DNA of 64,000 bases, from positions 558,001-622,000 of the forward strand of contig NZ_RQEP01000018.1 of assembly GCF_004770055.1 (NCBI RefSeq). The letters are read 5' to 3'. Both the position numbers and the translations under genes were made by a program. The notes beneath the pieces are model-generated. The model made no database searches. It saw only the letters and a list, made by a program, of their open reading frames with translations, and was not told the origin of the DNA. The first letter of the stretch is position 1. Each line of letters begins with the position of its first letter. Shown in pieces: positions 49,255 to 59,199 of the stretch. Origin of the DNA: Leptospira semungkisensis. GTDB taxonomy: Bacteria > Spirochaetota > Leptospiria > Leptospirales > Leptospiraceae.

Positions 49255-50943
49255 ATGAGTCTTACCGGTTTAAACTTTTATTCATACCTTAGTCGAATCC
49301 GAATTCTTAAATCCTATTCCAGCAAAATCATGCTGGTGGCTTTCTTAGGAACTCATGTCCCTTTAATCGCACTTCTCTTATTCTTCGTTCTCTCCACAGC
49401 TCAAGATATTGAAACCGGCCTCAAGATCCTTGCAATCGCTCTTGTCGCAACCTTGGTGGGAACTTTTGCTACCCTACTCGCACTTCATAAATTATTAGCA
49501 CCAGTGGTCCTCACTTCCAAATCCTTGAATCGCTATCTAACGGAGAGAGAGATTCCGAACCTTCCTGTTGGATTTCAAGATGAGGCTGGTTCCCTCATGG
49601 CGGATACGGTGACCACTGTTCGCAAATTGGATGAGCTCATTCACTATATGGCGAACTACGACGGACTGTCCGGTCTTCCGAATCGTGATCTCTTCTTGGA
49701 AAAACTAACTAGCTCGTTATCCGAACTTGCTAGTAGAGAAGAGGTTCTAAGCTTTCCTGTTCTTTCTTTAGAAGTTACTCATCTCAAACAGATCAGATCC
49801 AATTTCGGATTGCATTTGGGAGATCTTTATTTGAGAGCCTTGTCTCAAAAATTAGAAACTCTTTTAGGTCCTGATACTATTATCGCAAGGACTGGAGATG
49901 GAGAGTTTTCCTTTTTCCCTACTACTTCTTCTTCGCAAGTACAAGAATCATATTCGGAAGCTTGGGCAGAAAGGATCCACGAGGCAGCTTCTTCACAACT
50001 CAATGTAGCGGATCATCAAATTTCTTCTGAGATTAAGATTGGGATCTCAGTCTTTCCTTTCGACGGAAAATCTTCGGACCAACTTCTCTGGAAATCCGAA
50101 ACCGCATTGAACCAAGCCAAAATGGGAGCAATCTCAAAGATCCAAACTTACTCTTCCGAATGGAAAGAAAGAATGAAGGAGAAGTATCTCTTAGAGAAAG
50201 ATCTAAGACTCGCGATCCCTAGAAACCAACTCTTCCTTCATTACCAACCTAGAGTGGATATGCGCACAGGCCGTACTGTTTCTGCAGAAGCTCTATTACG
50301 TTGGAACCATCCTGATCTTGGGATCGTCTCTCCGAGTATCTTCATTCCTATTGCGGAAGAAAGCGGATTCATTGCCGAAATGGGAGAATGGGTCATCTAC
50401 AAGGCATTAGAAGACATGGGAAATTGGAAGAAGAAAGGACTTCCTCATACCCGAGTTTCGGTAAACCTCTCTGCGAAGCAGTTGGATGACCCGAATATTA
50501 CGAAGAAGATCCTGCAAACCATCGAGAAAAACGATTTAAACATGGAAGATGTCGAGTTGGAAATCACGGAATCCTGTTTAATTACGAATATGCACTCTGC
50601 CTTGGAAATATTAGGAGAACTGCATTCCTGGGGAATTCCGATCGCTTTGGACGATTTCGGGACAGGCTATTCGAGCCTCTCTTATTTAAGTAAAATTCCT
50701 CTCAAGACATTGAAGGTTGATCAGTCCTTTATTAGAAAAATACTTACTGATCCGAATTCTCTCGCGATCTCCAAGACGATCATCGCTCTAGGCAAAAGTT
50801 TGGGTTTAAGGATCACTGCTGAGGGAGTGGAGACCGAGGAACAGCTACGTAAAGTCAAGGATTTGGGATGTGACGAAGTGCAAGGATTCTATTTTAGTCG
50901 CCCAGTTTCCCTCGAAGACTTAGAGAAGTTCGTATCTAATTAG
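49255..50943 (+). CDS. membrane GGDEF/EAL protein, probably a c-di-GMP phosphodiesterase
   Basis: 562 aa from the ATG at 49255 (AGAGGT just before). Two hydrophobic helices (about 25-47 and 57-78) flank a very short loop; a HAMP-like linker follows. The GGDEF site reads TGDGEF (214-218), scrambled from GGDEF, so cyclase activity is unlikely. The EAL domain is intact: EALLRW (345), VNLSAKQL, ELEITES, DDFGTGYSS (466), KVDQSFI, AEGVET and QGFYFSRP. It likely degrades c-di-GMP, with the GGDEF part possibly binding GTP as a regulatory input. Confidence 0.88.
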   Translation: MSLTGLNFYSYLSRIRILKSYSSKIMLVAFLGTHVPLIALLLFFVLSTAQDIETGLKILAIALVATLVGTFATLLALHKLLAPVVLTSKSLNRYLTEREIPNLPVGFQDEAGSLMADTVTTVRKLDELIHYMANYDGLSGLPNRDLFLEKLTSSLSELASREEVLSFPVLSLEVTHLKQIRSNFGLHLGDLYLRALSQKLETLLGPDTIIARTGDGEFSFFPTTSSSQVQESYSEAWAERIHEAASSQLNVADHQISSEIKIGISVFPFDGKSSDQLLWKSETALNQAKMGAISKIQTYSSEWKERMKEKYLLEKDLRLAIPRNQLFLHYQPRVDMRTGRTVSAEALLRWNHPDLGIVSPSIFIPIAEESGFIAEMGEWVIYKALEDMGNWKKKGLPHTRVSVNLSAKQLDDPNITKKILQTIEKNDLNMEDVELEITESCLITNMHSALEILGELHSWGIPIALDDFGTGYSSLSYLSKIPLKTLKVDQSFIRKILTDPNSLAISKTIIALGKSLGLRITAEGVETEEQLRKVKDLGCDEVQGFYFSRPVSLEDLEKFVSN

Positions 50944-51114
50944 AAGAAAGTATATTACAATATAGTAACAATGGATTTCTCGCTCAAATAAAACATTCCA
51001 ATTTCTTAAAACCAGAATCCAAACAAACTTGGATTAAGACATTTATTACATTCTTCTGATCTTCTTTTTTACTTCCGACCTTCGCCTAAGCCTTATAGAC
51101 TAAGCTTAATTCAT

Positions 51115-51143
51115 TATTAACCCCTACGTAATGTAAATGTAAC
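51115..51143 (+). promoter_or_regulatory. tandem 11-bp-spaced direct repeats (PhoB/PhoP-like box) before the TonB-dependent receptor
   Basis: TATTAAC (51115), ACGTAAT (51126) and ATGTAAC (51137) are 7-mers separated by 4-bp spacers, so the period is exactly 11 bp. The first is degenerate. A further TTGTAAC at 51156 is out of phase. The array ends 54 bp before the receptor ATG. The layout is that of PhoB/PhoP-type operators, with a GTAA core. Confidence 0.5.
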
Positions 51144-51197
51144 GGGGAAATGTGATTGTAACCCAAATTAGTAAGTCCTCGGGGATCAATCTCATTC

Positions 51198-54100
51198 ATG
51201 AAAAAAAAAATAATCCAGCTGGTGCTCTTATTAGCTGCCCTTACGTTTACGCATGATATATTCGCGCAAAATTCGGGAGTAATATCCGGACAGGTATTGG
51301 ATGCGCAAACTGCGGAGCCGATGTTCGGTGTTACCGCAATCATTCGAAGCTTAAATAAATATGGTCGTACGGACGTGGACGGTAACTACGAAATCGTAGG
51401 CGTCCCGGATGGAGAACACCAAGTAGAGTTCATCATGCAAGGGATGGACACTCAAAAGAAGAAGATAACCGTTGCAGGTGGTAAAGCCAGAGCCAACGTA
51501 GCGATGGGAGTAAAGAAACTCGAAACTGTCGTAGTAGAAGACAGAGCTCTCAATGATTCAGAATCCTCTTTATTGAAATTTCAGAAGAAGTCTGCTGCAG
51601 TATCCGACGGTATTTCTGCGCAAGCAATCAATAAAACTCCTGACTCAAGCGCGGGTGACGTTATCCGACGGGTAACTGGTATTACTCTCGTTGGAGGAAG
51701 ATTCGTATTCGTTCGAGGATTGGGAGAAAGATACTCCAATACTCTCTTGAACAACGTTCCCCTTCCGTCTACAGAGCCGAATAAAAGGATCGTTCCTTTG
51801 GACTTGTTCCCTTCTTCCTTGATCAAGAACATCATCGTTTCCAAGACTTTCATTCCAGAAGAACCGGGCGAGTTTGCAGGTGGAACAGTTAAGATTGAAA
51901 CGAAAGAATATCCTGAAGAATTTTTCGTGAAAGTCGGCGTGCAAACCGGATACAACAATAACACTACATTCCAAAACTTTAAAACGTATAGCGGTGGTGG
52001 ACAGGATTGGCTCGGACTTTCTGAAGGGAATAGAAGTAGACCCGATCTAGTGACTGCGCTTCCTGGTGTTCCATTTAAGGAAGTCGGTACCGGTCAATAC
52101 GGATATAATTCTAAGTTGATCACTGCCGGATCCTTGCAATTCAGCAACCAGTGGTCTCCGAGCCAAATCAATGCTCCTATGAACACAGGATTTAACTTCT
52201 CCACAGGTAATAAATTCGATTTGGGTGGAGATAAGAAATTCGGGACCTTATTCGCGATCACTTACAACAACGATTTTCAGTTCAGAGATGAAGCGGATAG
52301 CCTAAACCGTGCCGGTGGTGTGATCCCCGGAGCTCCGATTGGAGGCGCGAATACTAAGCTGATCCCATTCTATAACTATAACCAAAGATGGTATGTGGAA
52401 TCAGTGAACTGGGGTGCGATTCTGAACAATACTCTTCAGTTAGCTGCCGGTCATAGAATTCATTTTAAAAACTTCTTAAGCGTGAACAACGACAAGGAAG
52501 TTCTTATGTATAATGGTAACAGCAACGCGAGCGGTCAGGCGATCGGCGCGCAAAAGTTAAATTATATCATGAGAAACCTTTTCTCCTCTCAATTGGGTGG
52601 GGACCATATCTTTCATATTTTTGGCAAGGACACCAAGCTAGACTGGAGAGTTTCCCAATCGGAAGCAAGAAGGGATCAGCCGGATATGCGAGATACCATC
52701 TATGCGGTCAATAGCGCTCAATATGGATCCGCTCCTGCTATTCTGCAAGGCGGAACCTTGGGAAGCAGCCAGTTCTGGTCTAATACTGTGGACGTAAACC
52801 GATTTGCGGGAGCAGACTACGAGATCCCATTCAGCCAATGGGATGGACTCCAATCCAAGTTGAAAGTCGGTTACAGCTATCTGGATAGGACCAGAAGCTT
52901 CAGCGCGGAAAGATACTTCTTCCGTGAAGCTGCCGGTGGAACTAACTTAGCAGGCGGGCAACTTCCTCCTCCTTACTACCCTCTTCCTCCTGAAATCGTT
53001 TATAACCCGGTCAACCGAGGAACACAAGGTTACTACGTAGATGATGCGACCCAGCCTACAGACAAATACGATGCGAAGCAAAAGCTTTCTTCTTATTACT
53101 CTCAGGTGGATATGCCTTTGCATCGCTTAGTCCGTTTCGTGGGTGGTCTTCGTTATGAGAATAACTTCCAGGCGGTTAAGACCACGAACCCATTCGATCC
53201 GAATGCAGAGTTCTTTGATAGATTCAATTACAAATCTTATCTGAATGCCTATGAACTTTCTATCGTAGATCCTACTTTCAGAAAACCGTATGCAATCAAC
53301 GCGAACCAAAACGTTCTGCCTGCTGCAAACTTTATCTTCAGCCCGAACGACAAGACGAACATAAGAGCGTCTTACTCTGAAACGTTAGCAAGACCGGACT
53401 TCCGGGAAATGGCTCCATTCCAGTTCTTTAATATCTTGGGTGGAGGTATCGAGGTCGGTAACCAATACTTAACTAGAACCTATATCCACAACTATGACCT
53501 AAGATATGAATTCTATCCTAAGTCGGATGAGGTAATCGCGATCGGTGTCTTTGACAAGCAAATGGCATCTCCGATCGAGAAGGTTATGGAAGTAGATTCT
53601 CAGTTCCGCTATACTTATACGAATGCACAATCTGCTTACGTAAGAGGTATAGAGTTCGAAGCTAGAAAGTCTTTGAATATGCTGCATGAGAAAATGGAAA
53701 GATGGTCCGTAGGGATTAACACCTTCTTCATTAAATCAGAAGTTTCCTTTAATGACTGGATCTATTATCAAGTCAGTGGTACTACCCAAAGACCTACTAA
53801 CTTAAGCCGTCCTCTACAAGGACAGTCTCCATACGTGTATAACGTAAATCTACGTTATCGCTTCGATGAGAAGGGAGATCACTCGATCACATTGTTATAT
53901 AACGAATTCGGACCAAGGATCAACGCGGTTGGTGGTCTTGGGATGCCCGATACGTATGAACGTCCTGTGGGCATGATCGATATGACCTACGTCACCAAGC
54001 TATTCGAGAAGTTGGATATCAAAATTTCCGGAAAGAACCTGAACGACGCAAGGATCAAGATCGTACAAGAGAATCCTATCATGGATTCACTGGGTGGAAC

Positions 54101-54236
54101 TCATAGCACTACGAATGGATTCAATATAGGAAGCAATTTCATTAACCTTGGAAGCCATTCGTATAAGGGCCAAACAATCAACTCATATCGCCTTGGACCT
54201 ACGTTCACATTTTCTGCTACATACACCTTTAACTAA
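51198..54236 (+). CDS. TonB-dependent outer-membrane receptor with CarboxypepD_reg-like domain
   Basis: 1012 aa. Signal peptide to about residue 23 ([17 protein letters not shown]). A carboxypeptidase-regulatory-like beta-sandwich spans about 27-105 ([20 protein letters not shown], then [18 protein letters not shown]). A TonB box, ETVVVED, is at 109-115, followed by the plug ([15 protein letters not shown]) and a 22-strand-type barrel; the end reads [10 protein letters not shown]. It imports a bound substrate using ExbB-ExbD-TonB energy, and those genes lie 3 kb downstream. The substrate is not told by sequence. The upstream repeat array suggests nutrient-limitation control. Confidence 0.9.
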   Translation: MKKKIIQLVLLLAALTFTHDIFAQNSGVISGQVLDAQTAEPMFGVTAIIRSLNKYGRTDVDGNYEIVGVPDGEHQVEFIMQGMDTQKKKITVAGGKARANVAMGVKKLETVVVEDRALNDSESSLLKFQKKSAAVSDGISAQAINKTPDSSAGDVIRRVTGITLVGGRFVFVRGLGERYSNTLLNNVPLPSTEPNKRIVPLDLFPSSLIKNIIVSKTFIPEEPGEFAGGTVKIETKEYPEEFFVKVGVQTGYNNNTTFQNFKTYSGGGQDWLGLSEGNRSRPDLVTALPGVPFKEVGTGQYGYNSKLITAGSLQFSNQWSPSQINAPMNTGFNFSTGNKFDLGGDKKFGTLFAITYNNDFQFRDEADSLNRAGGVIPGAPIGGANTKLIPFYNYNQRWYVESVNWGAILNNTLQLAAGHRIHFKNFLSVNNDKEVLMYNGNSNASGQAIGAQKLNYIMRNLFSSQLGGDHIFHIFGKDTKLDWRVSQSEARRDQPDMRDTIYAVNSAQYGSAPAILQGGTLGSSQFWSNTVDVNRFAGADYEIPFSQWDGLQSKLKVGYSYLDRTRSFSAERYFFREAAGGTNLAGGQLPPPYYPLPPEIVYNPVNRGTQGYYVDDATQPTDKYDAKQKLSSYYSQVDMPLHRLVRFVGGLRYENNFQAVKTTNPFDPNAEFFDRFNYKSYLNAYELSIVDPTFRKPYAINANQNVLPAANFIFSPNDKTNIRASYSETLARPDFREMAPFQFFNILGGGIEVGNQYLTRTYIHNYDLRYEFYPKSDEVIAIGVFDKQMASPIEKVMEVDSQFRYTYTNAQSAYVRGIEFEARKSLNMLHEKMERWSVGINTFFIKSEVSFNDWIYYQVSGTTQRPTNLSRPLQGQSPYVYNVNLRYRFDEKGDHSITLLYNEFGPRINAVGGLGMPDTYERPVGMIDMTYVTKLFEKLDIKISGKNLNDARIKIVQENPIMDSLGGTHSTTNGFNIGSNFINLGSHSYKGQTINSYRLGPTFTFSATYTFN

Positions 54237-54336
54237 AAGAGAGCAGATTACTGAAATCTAACGGAATCGAAACACGAATGAAACAAAAAAATAGTTCAAT
54301 CGGGTTATCTGAATTGATTTGGAGGATAGATTCAAA

Positions 54337-56718
54337 ATGAATCGTTCTATAAAAAAAGTTGGGTACTTCCTGGGGCTTACTGCTCTTGGAATCTATGCCC
54401 TAAATTGCGGAGGCGGAGGAAGCAGCAGTGCCGGTGCCGCTTTAGCAGGCCTCTTGGGAGGAACTAGTCCCGGGGTTTATATTTCCGGAACTCTAGTGGA
54501 TCAAAATAGCAATCCTATCGTAGGAGCTACTGTACAAATCGTAGGAAGAGGCGAAAGCTCTGTATCAGTGCTTCCTCCCGATTGGATAAAGAATTCTGCA
54601 TCTAGTGCTACTCTTACTTCAAATTCTTACTTCTTTACAGGTGGAAAAACAAACGCAGCTGATAAGATCCCTGCTGGTTTCTTATACAACAACTCACAAG
54701 GTGCATCGGCAGCAAACACCAATAGTACTGCTGATGGATCAGTTGCTCCTTGCGACACTGTAGGTTCATTTGATGCAACTACCAAGGTAAATAGTGGTGC
54801 TAACTGCCCAGCAACATATATTACCTCAGTAGCAAAGGTTTTCGCAAACCCTGCAGCAGGATCAGATCCCGGTGTTGACTTTGTTAAAGCACAATGCGGT
54901 CAAGCTACGATCGACCAAATCAATGCTTGGACTGCTTCCGCAGGAACCTTTCCTGGACAATATTATGATGGTATAACTGCACCTAGTACTCCGGCGACCG
55001 GAACTTTTGACGGGGCAGGCTATCCGGTTGGTCCTTTGGCTATGGCGTATAAAAATACCACAGTAAGGATTTATTGCGACGTTTCTACTCTGGACTCAGG
55101 GGCTGCTTCTGTTGGAATCGATACTGCAACTCAAACTGCAGGAACTCCGATCGCAACATTCGTGACTGGTTCAAATGGAAAGTTCAGCGCAAAATTCTTA
55201 GTATCTAGCGTTGGTAACACTTACAGTGTTCTCGTAACTACAAGCGGTGGAACTGTTCTGAAGTCTCGTCGTTTGAAAATTAACAAGAACGGTGTGGCAA
55301 CTCTACTTGCTTCCGTTGGTGAAAAAGGACCGAACGCAGCTTTGGAACTTTCCACTGGTAAAGACATTACAAGTACTGAATCCAGCTGGAACAGCTTACT
55401 TTCAAGTGGGGCCAATCTCGATGGCAGAGGTCATTATGACTTCAGCTTCGGATCTGTTTCCGTAAACATGGTTTATCCTAAAACTGGAAATATCATTTCT
55501 GGAACTCTATCCAGCAATGCTCACTTAACCAAAGCTGGAAGCCCTTATGTTCTAAGCGGAACTGTGATCGTTCCAAACGGAATCACCATGACAATCGACG
55601 CTGGTGTAACCGTTTTCGGCGCTGTGAGCCCTGCAGGAGCACTTCTTGTTAAGGCTGGCGGTAAGCTGATCGCAAACGGAACTGCTGCTGAACCAATTCT
55701 CTTCACTTCTTCTAAAGATGCTGGAACAAGAGCACCTGCTGACTGGCAGGGAATTATCATCCAAGGTAAAGGTGTTCAAACCTTTGGTTGCGGTGGTAAC
55801 GCTGGTGGATGCCAAGCGATCGGAGAAGGAGATACAGGAGCATTCGGTGGAACTGATAACACTGATTCTTCCGGTCACCTAAGCTACTTAGTCGCTCAGT
55901 TCGCTGGAGCACCATTCTCCCCAGGAAACGAAAGGAACTGTATCTCTCTCATGGGAGTCGGATCCGGAACTTCTTTCGACCACATCCAATGCCATCGCGG
56001 TTTTGATGATAGTTTCGAGCAATGGGGTGGAGCTTTCACTGCAAAATACATGGTTTCTTCTGCAGCTCGTGACGATAACTTCGACTTTGCAGACGGATTC
56101 ATTGGTAAATACCAATTTGGTATCTCTCAAGTCGTAGCAAGCGCTATCGCTGTAAACGATGACATCTCTCGCTGTATCGAAGGTGATGGTAACTCCGCTC
56201 TTGCTTGCACAGGCGACGCAAGAACTGGTGGTGGTTGTGCTAACCCATACTTTGCAAACATTACTTGCGTAGGTGCAGGCGATGTAACGAACGCTGGTGG
56301 AGCAATCTTCGTAAGAAGAGCAGCTGGTGCTGCTGGACAAGTTGTGGGAGATTATACTCACTTCTTAGTTGATAACCATGGAGCTCAAAAAGCCCTGGAT
56401 TGCACAAGCGACTCTGCTCCTTCAAATGCGAACGTTAGCTACGTAAGTACTCACACTTCTGCTACCGGTGCTTGCACAGGTGACGGTGGTGCTGACGTAA
56501 ATACTGATATTGCGGCAAACTCTATTGCAGTAACATCTACGAATATAACTACTCCAAATTTCTTCCCGTCAACTGACGCGACAGTAACTGGAAGTAGAGA
56601 TACTACTACAGTAAGAAACTTTAGCGATCCGTTCTTTACGACCGCTACTTACTACGGTGCAATCGATCCAAATGGAACCGATTGGACCGCTGGCTGGACT
56701 CAATACCCAGCTAACTAA
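54337..56718 (+). CDS. large beta-helix-like lipoprotein, partner of the receptor
   Basis: 793 aa from the ATG at 54337, with GGAGG upstream. Lipobox YALNC (Cys 24) is followed by a Gly/Ser/Ala-rich tether. A CarboxypepD_reg-like domain begins GVYISGTLVDQNSNPIVGATV and appears to resume near residue 275 after a ~200-residue insert rich in Ala/Thr/Gly with several cysteines. From about 385 onward come repeats of the right-handed beta-helix kind: LSGTVIVPNGITMTIDAGVT, then GALLVKAGGKLIANGTAAEP. Composition is Gly/Ala/Thr/Asn-rich with few Lys, as expected for a surface protein. It sits 100 bp after the receptor, with no terminator between, so it is probably the surface substrate-binding partner. 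Confidence 0.78.
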   Translation: MNRSIKKVGYFLGLTALGIYALNCGGGGSSSAGAALAGLLGGTSPGVYISGTLVDQNSNPIVGATVQIVGRGESSVSVLPPDWIKNSASSATLTSNSYFFTGGKTNAADKIPAGFLYNNSQGASAANTNSTADGSVAPCDTVGSFDATTKVNSGANCPATYITSVAKVFANPAAGSDPGVDFVKAQCGQATIDQINAWTASAGTFPGQYYDGITAPSTPATGTFDGAGYPVGPLAMAYKNTTVRIYCDVSTLDSGAASVGIDTATQTAGTPIATFVTGSNGKFSAKFLVSSVGNTYSVLVTTSGGTVLKSRRLKINKNGVATLLASVGEKGPNAALELSTGKDITSTESSWNSLLSSGANLDGRGHYDFSFGSVSVNMVYPKTGNIISGTLSSNAHLTKAGSPYVLSGTVIVPNGITMTIDAGVTVFGAVSPAGALLVKAGGKLIANGTAAEPILFTSSKDAGTRAPADWQGIIIQGKGVQTFGCGGNAGGCQAIGEGDTGAFGGTDNTDSSGHLSYLVAQFAGAPFSPGNERNCISLMGVGSGTSFDHIQCHRGFDDSFEQWGGAFTAKYMVSSAARDDNFDFADGFIGKYQFGISQVVASAIAVNDDISRCIEGDGNSALACTGDARTGGGCANPYFANITCVGAGDVTNAGGAIFVRRAAGAAGQVVGDYTHFLVDNHGAQKALDCTSDSAPSNANVSYVSTHTSATGACTGDGGADVNTDIAANSIAVTSTNITTPNFFPSTDATVTGSRDTTTVRNFSDPFFTTATYYGAIDPNGTDWTAGWTQYPAN

Positions 56719-56740
56719 GTAAGATTTAAAATCTAACGAT

Positions 56741-56774
56741 AGCCCGTTTCGATCCTTCGGAACGGGCTTTTTTA
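56741..56774 (+). terminator. rho-independent terminator after the beta-helix lipoprotein
   Basis: AGCCCGTT (56741-56748) and AACGGGCT (56761-56768) form an 8-bp stem with a 12-nt loop, followed by TTTTTT. It lies about 22 bp past the stop. Confidence 0.9.
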
Positions 56775-56805
56775 TTACATCAGCAAAAGACAAAATATAT
56801 TAACT

Positions 56806-57312
56806 ATGACTCAAAAAATTTTCCGGCTACTCTTTATTCCCTTCATTTTCTCGTGCAATCTTGACTTTACAAATTATCCGATTGCGAATTTGCAAAACAG
56901 CAAAGAAGAAGTTGTTGTTAAAGCAATTCAGGCTGCAGAGCAACAAGATGTAAAAGCGCTTTCTGCCTTAGCTCTCACCGCTAACGAACACAATACTATG
57001 TTCTGGAATCATGTGGGAGAGAAATTCACTTCTGATGCGGGAATGACTCCTCAACTTGCATACGATCATATGACCATGGAATCGAATATTGTAGTTAAGG
57101 AATTGTTCTTCAAAATAGGAGGAAAGGATTTCATTCTCAAAAATTTCGTTTGCAAACGTGCTCCCGAAAAATATGGACCCTTTACCTTGCACATGGGTTG
57201 CATTTCTACCCTATACAGTCCTACCACGAAGGAGACCTTAACTCTCAGTTCGTTTAGAACAATTTTAGAATATAAAGGAAAATATAAGCTCTATCATCTG
57301 AAGAGAGAGTAA
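56806..57312 (+). CDS. small lipoprotein, hypothetical
   Basis: 168 aa with lipobox FIFSC (Cys about 17). The mature part starts with a helical stretch (SKEEVVVKAIQAAEQQDVKA), then a mixed fold resembling small periplasmic accessory proteins; two cysteines (in NFVCKRAP and HMGCIST) may form a disulfide. It lies after the terminator of the preceding lipoprotein and before the exbB promoter, so it may have its own promoter. No domain is recognised. Confidence 0.68.
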   Translation: MTQKIFRLLFIPFIFSCNLDFTNYPIANLQNSKEEVVVKAIQAAEQQDVKALSALALTANEHNTMFWNHVGEKFTSDAGMTPQLAYDHMTMESNIVVKELFFKIGGKDFILKNFVCKRAPEKYGPFTLHMGCISTLYSPTTKETLTLSSFRTILEYKGKYKLYHLKRE

Positions 57313-57378
57313 GGCAAAGATTACAAAACGAAATCACCTAAACTCCAATAGACTGGTGTTAAACTATATCTGCGATCA

Positions 57379-57418
57379 ATGTCGCCAACCCGTAATTGCT
57401 CCGTAATAATAACGTAAC
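57379..57418 (+). promoter_or_regulatory. tandem direct repeats (PhoB/PhoP-like box) before exbB
   Basis: CCGTAAT (57390), CCGTAAT (57401) and ACGTAAC (57412) are exactly 11 bp apart with 4-bp spacers; ATGTCGC (57379) is a degenerate fourth unit in phase. A -10-like TACAAAT begins at 57429, about 10 bp after the last repeat, the spacing usual for PhoB-type promoters where the repeats replace the -35. The exbB ATG is at 57469. Confidence 0.6.
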
Positions 57419-57468
57419 CCAATTCGCTTACAAATGTCTCATAAATATTTACGGAGCTTTCGAAAGCT

Positions 57469-58308
57469 ATGCTTAACCCTTATACTAATCTTTCCGTACG
57501 TCAGTGGATCGCCATTGTCTTTATCGGAGGATTTTTTACTGTTGCTTCTCTTCCTTTATTTTCTCAAAACAATACCGCTGCACCTGCGGCTCCTGCTGCA
57601 ACCGGAACTCCAGCTGAGCAACCTGCAGCTACCGAGGCTCCCGCTGCTGCTGAACAACCTGCTCCAGCCGCACCTAAATCTGAAGTCGGTCTCTGGGATC
57701 TTTTTGAAAAAGGCGGATGGACAATGTATCCTCTGGCTCTTTCTTCCTTCGTTGCGTTAGGCGTTATCTTCGAAAGACTTTATTTCCTATTCACTTCCAA
57801 ACTTCTACCTAAAGGTTTCAATATCGACCTCGCAGAAAAGATGGAAAAAGGTGGAGTCGACGGTGCTAAAGAATTCATCGCAGCAAATCCTAATTACAAA
57901 ATTTCCGAAGTCTTGAAAAACGGAATCGAAGTCTCTGCAGGAGACGCTGAGATCTTTGCAAAAGGAATAGAAAGAGAAGCTGCCGAAGTAATCACGGTTC
58001 TCGAAAGAGGCTTAGTGATCATTGCAGCAGTTTCTACTATCGCTCCTTTGATCGGGTTCCTTGGAACCGTTTCTGGTATGATCAACGCATTCGATGCAAT
58101 TGCTAACGCAGACCAAGTGAATGCGAAAGTGGTTGCAGGTGGTATTAAAGAAGCTTTGATCACTACTGCTGCAGGTCTTATTATCGCAATTCCTGCGATG
58201 ACTTTCCACCAGTATTTAACATCCAGGATCGATGGTTTCACTTCCGAAGTAGAAGAGGCAGCTAACCGAATCTATAAGGAATTCTTGAAACAGAACGCGC
58301 GTTCTTAA
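57469..58308 (+). CDS. exbB: MotA/TolQ/ExbB proton-channel family protein
   Basis: 279 aa. An N-terminal helix ([18 protein letters not shown]) and an Ala/Pro-rich linker (residues about 35-70) precede the ExbB core: [20 protein letters not shown], then [20 protein letters not shown] and [17 protein letters not shown]. It forms the inner-membrane channel that uses proton motive force to energise TonB. The extra N-terminal part is common in non-enterobacterial ExbB. First gene of exbB-exbD-exbD-tonB. Confidence 0.95.
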   Translation: MLNPYTNLSVRQWIAIVFIGGFFTVASLPLFSQNNTAAPAAPAATGTPAEQPAATEAPAAAEQPAPAAPKSEVGLWDLFEKGGWTMYPLALSSFVALGVIFERLYFLFTSKLLPKGFNIDLAEKMEKGGVDGAKEFIAANPNYKISEVLKNGIEVSAGDAEIFAKGIEREAAEVITVLERGLVIIAAVSTIAPLIGFLGTVSGMINAFDAIANADQVNAKVVAGGIKEALITTAAGLIIAIPAMTFHQYLTSRIDGFTSEVEEAANRIYKEFLKQNARS

Positions 58309-58341
58309 TCTTTCCGGATTCGTTCGGAAGAGGTCCGTTTT

Positions 58342-58761
58342 ATGATCCAATTAAAGAAAAAGAAAGAGCTCGAGGAAATATCCGCTTCTTCCATGTCGGA
58401 TATCGCATTCCTCTTGCTCGTGTTCTTCATGGTAACTGCAGTCTTCTTCGTGAAGGAAGGTTTGAACATCTCTCTTCCTCGAAAAGACGCCGAGCCCACA
58501 CTGATCCTGCGTGAGAATGTCTACGAGGTACTTGTCTCTGGAGACGTGATCAAGATGCGGAATACCAAGATCGGAACCAGGGAATTCAGCAGTCTAAAGG
58601 AATTCCGTAAGGAATTAAACGCATTAGAAATAGATAATATTTCAGAAAAAGTAGCTCTAGTAAAAACAACCGGCGACACCAAATATGCGAATATGTTGGA
58701 TGCCCTGTCCGCCGTGCAATTGCGCGGATTTACTAAAGTTTCCGTAAAAAGGCTCAAGTAG
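58342..58761 (+). CDS. exbD: ExbD/TolR family protein, first copy
   Basis: 139 aa. The N-terminal membrane helix contains [20 protein letters not shown] with the channel Asp (D near residue 20), then a periplasmic domain ([14 protein letters not shown] and [20 protein letters not shown]). It pairs with ExbB. It lies 33 bp after exbB and 18 bp before the second exbD. Confidence 0.95.
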   Translation: MIQLKKKKELEEISASSMSDIAFLLLVFFMVTAVFFVKEGLNISLPRKDAEPTLILRENVYEVLVSGDVIKMRNTKIGTREFSSLKEFRKELNALEIDNISEKVALVKTTGDTKYANMLDALSAVQLRGFTKVSVKRLK

Positions 58762-58779
58762 TTAAGGAATACGCATATT

Positions 58780-59199
58780 ATGGCTCTGAAAAAGAAGAAA
58801 GCACCGCCTAAAATACCGGTGAGTTCGATGGCGGATATCGCATTCCTTCTCTTGGTATTCTTCATGGTGACTTCCGTTCTGGATACCGATCCGGATATTC
58901 CTATCGCTCTTCCTGATGTTCCGGGAGGCGAGCAGTTGAATAAAAAGATCGCGAACCTTTATTTGAGTGCAGATAAGGAAAAGAGTGTCTTCTACAACCA
59001 AGTGAAGATGCCGATCAACGAAGCAATTAACAATATTCGTGCTAAGCTTACTACGACTCCAGACTTGAAAGTTCTGGTCCACGCGGACAAGGAACTCCCC
59101 TATGCGGATCTGGATGGAGTCTTCGAACTCCTAAAGGAAGCCGGAGCATTGAAGGTCTCCCTCGTTACTAAAACTACCCAAGGAGGTGGTCTCAAGTGA
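58780..59199 (+). CDS. exbD: ExbD/TolR family protein, second copy
   Basis: 139 aa, the same length as the first copy but clearly diverged. The helix reads [19 protein letters not shown], with the same Asp, followed by [20 protein letters not shown]. Two ExbDs suggest a heteromeric motor. Its stop overlaps the tonB start by 4 bp (ATG/GTG overlap region at 59196). Confidence 0.95.
   Translation: MALKKKKAPPKIPVSSMADIAFLLLVFFMVTSVLDTDPDIPIALPDVPGGEQLNKKIANLYLSADKEKSVFYNQVKMPINEAINNIRAKLTTTPDLKVLVHADKELPYADLDGVFELLKEAGALKVSLVTKTTQGGGLK

Noticed and set aside
51016..51035. AATCCAA/TTGGATT inverted repeat after the EAL gene as a terminator
   Set aside because: The stem is only 7 bp, A/T-rich and lacks a T-run; too weak to call.
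51156..51162. Fourth repeat unit TTGTAAC in the receptor promoter
   Set aside because: It is 19 bp from the previous unit, out of the 11-bp phase, so it was not counted in the array.
57434..57760. Leu/Pro-rich plus-strand ORF overlapping exbB
   Set aside because: Its composition is a frame shadow of the Ala/Pro-rich ExbB linker; exbB is clearly the real gene.
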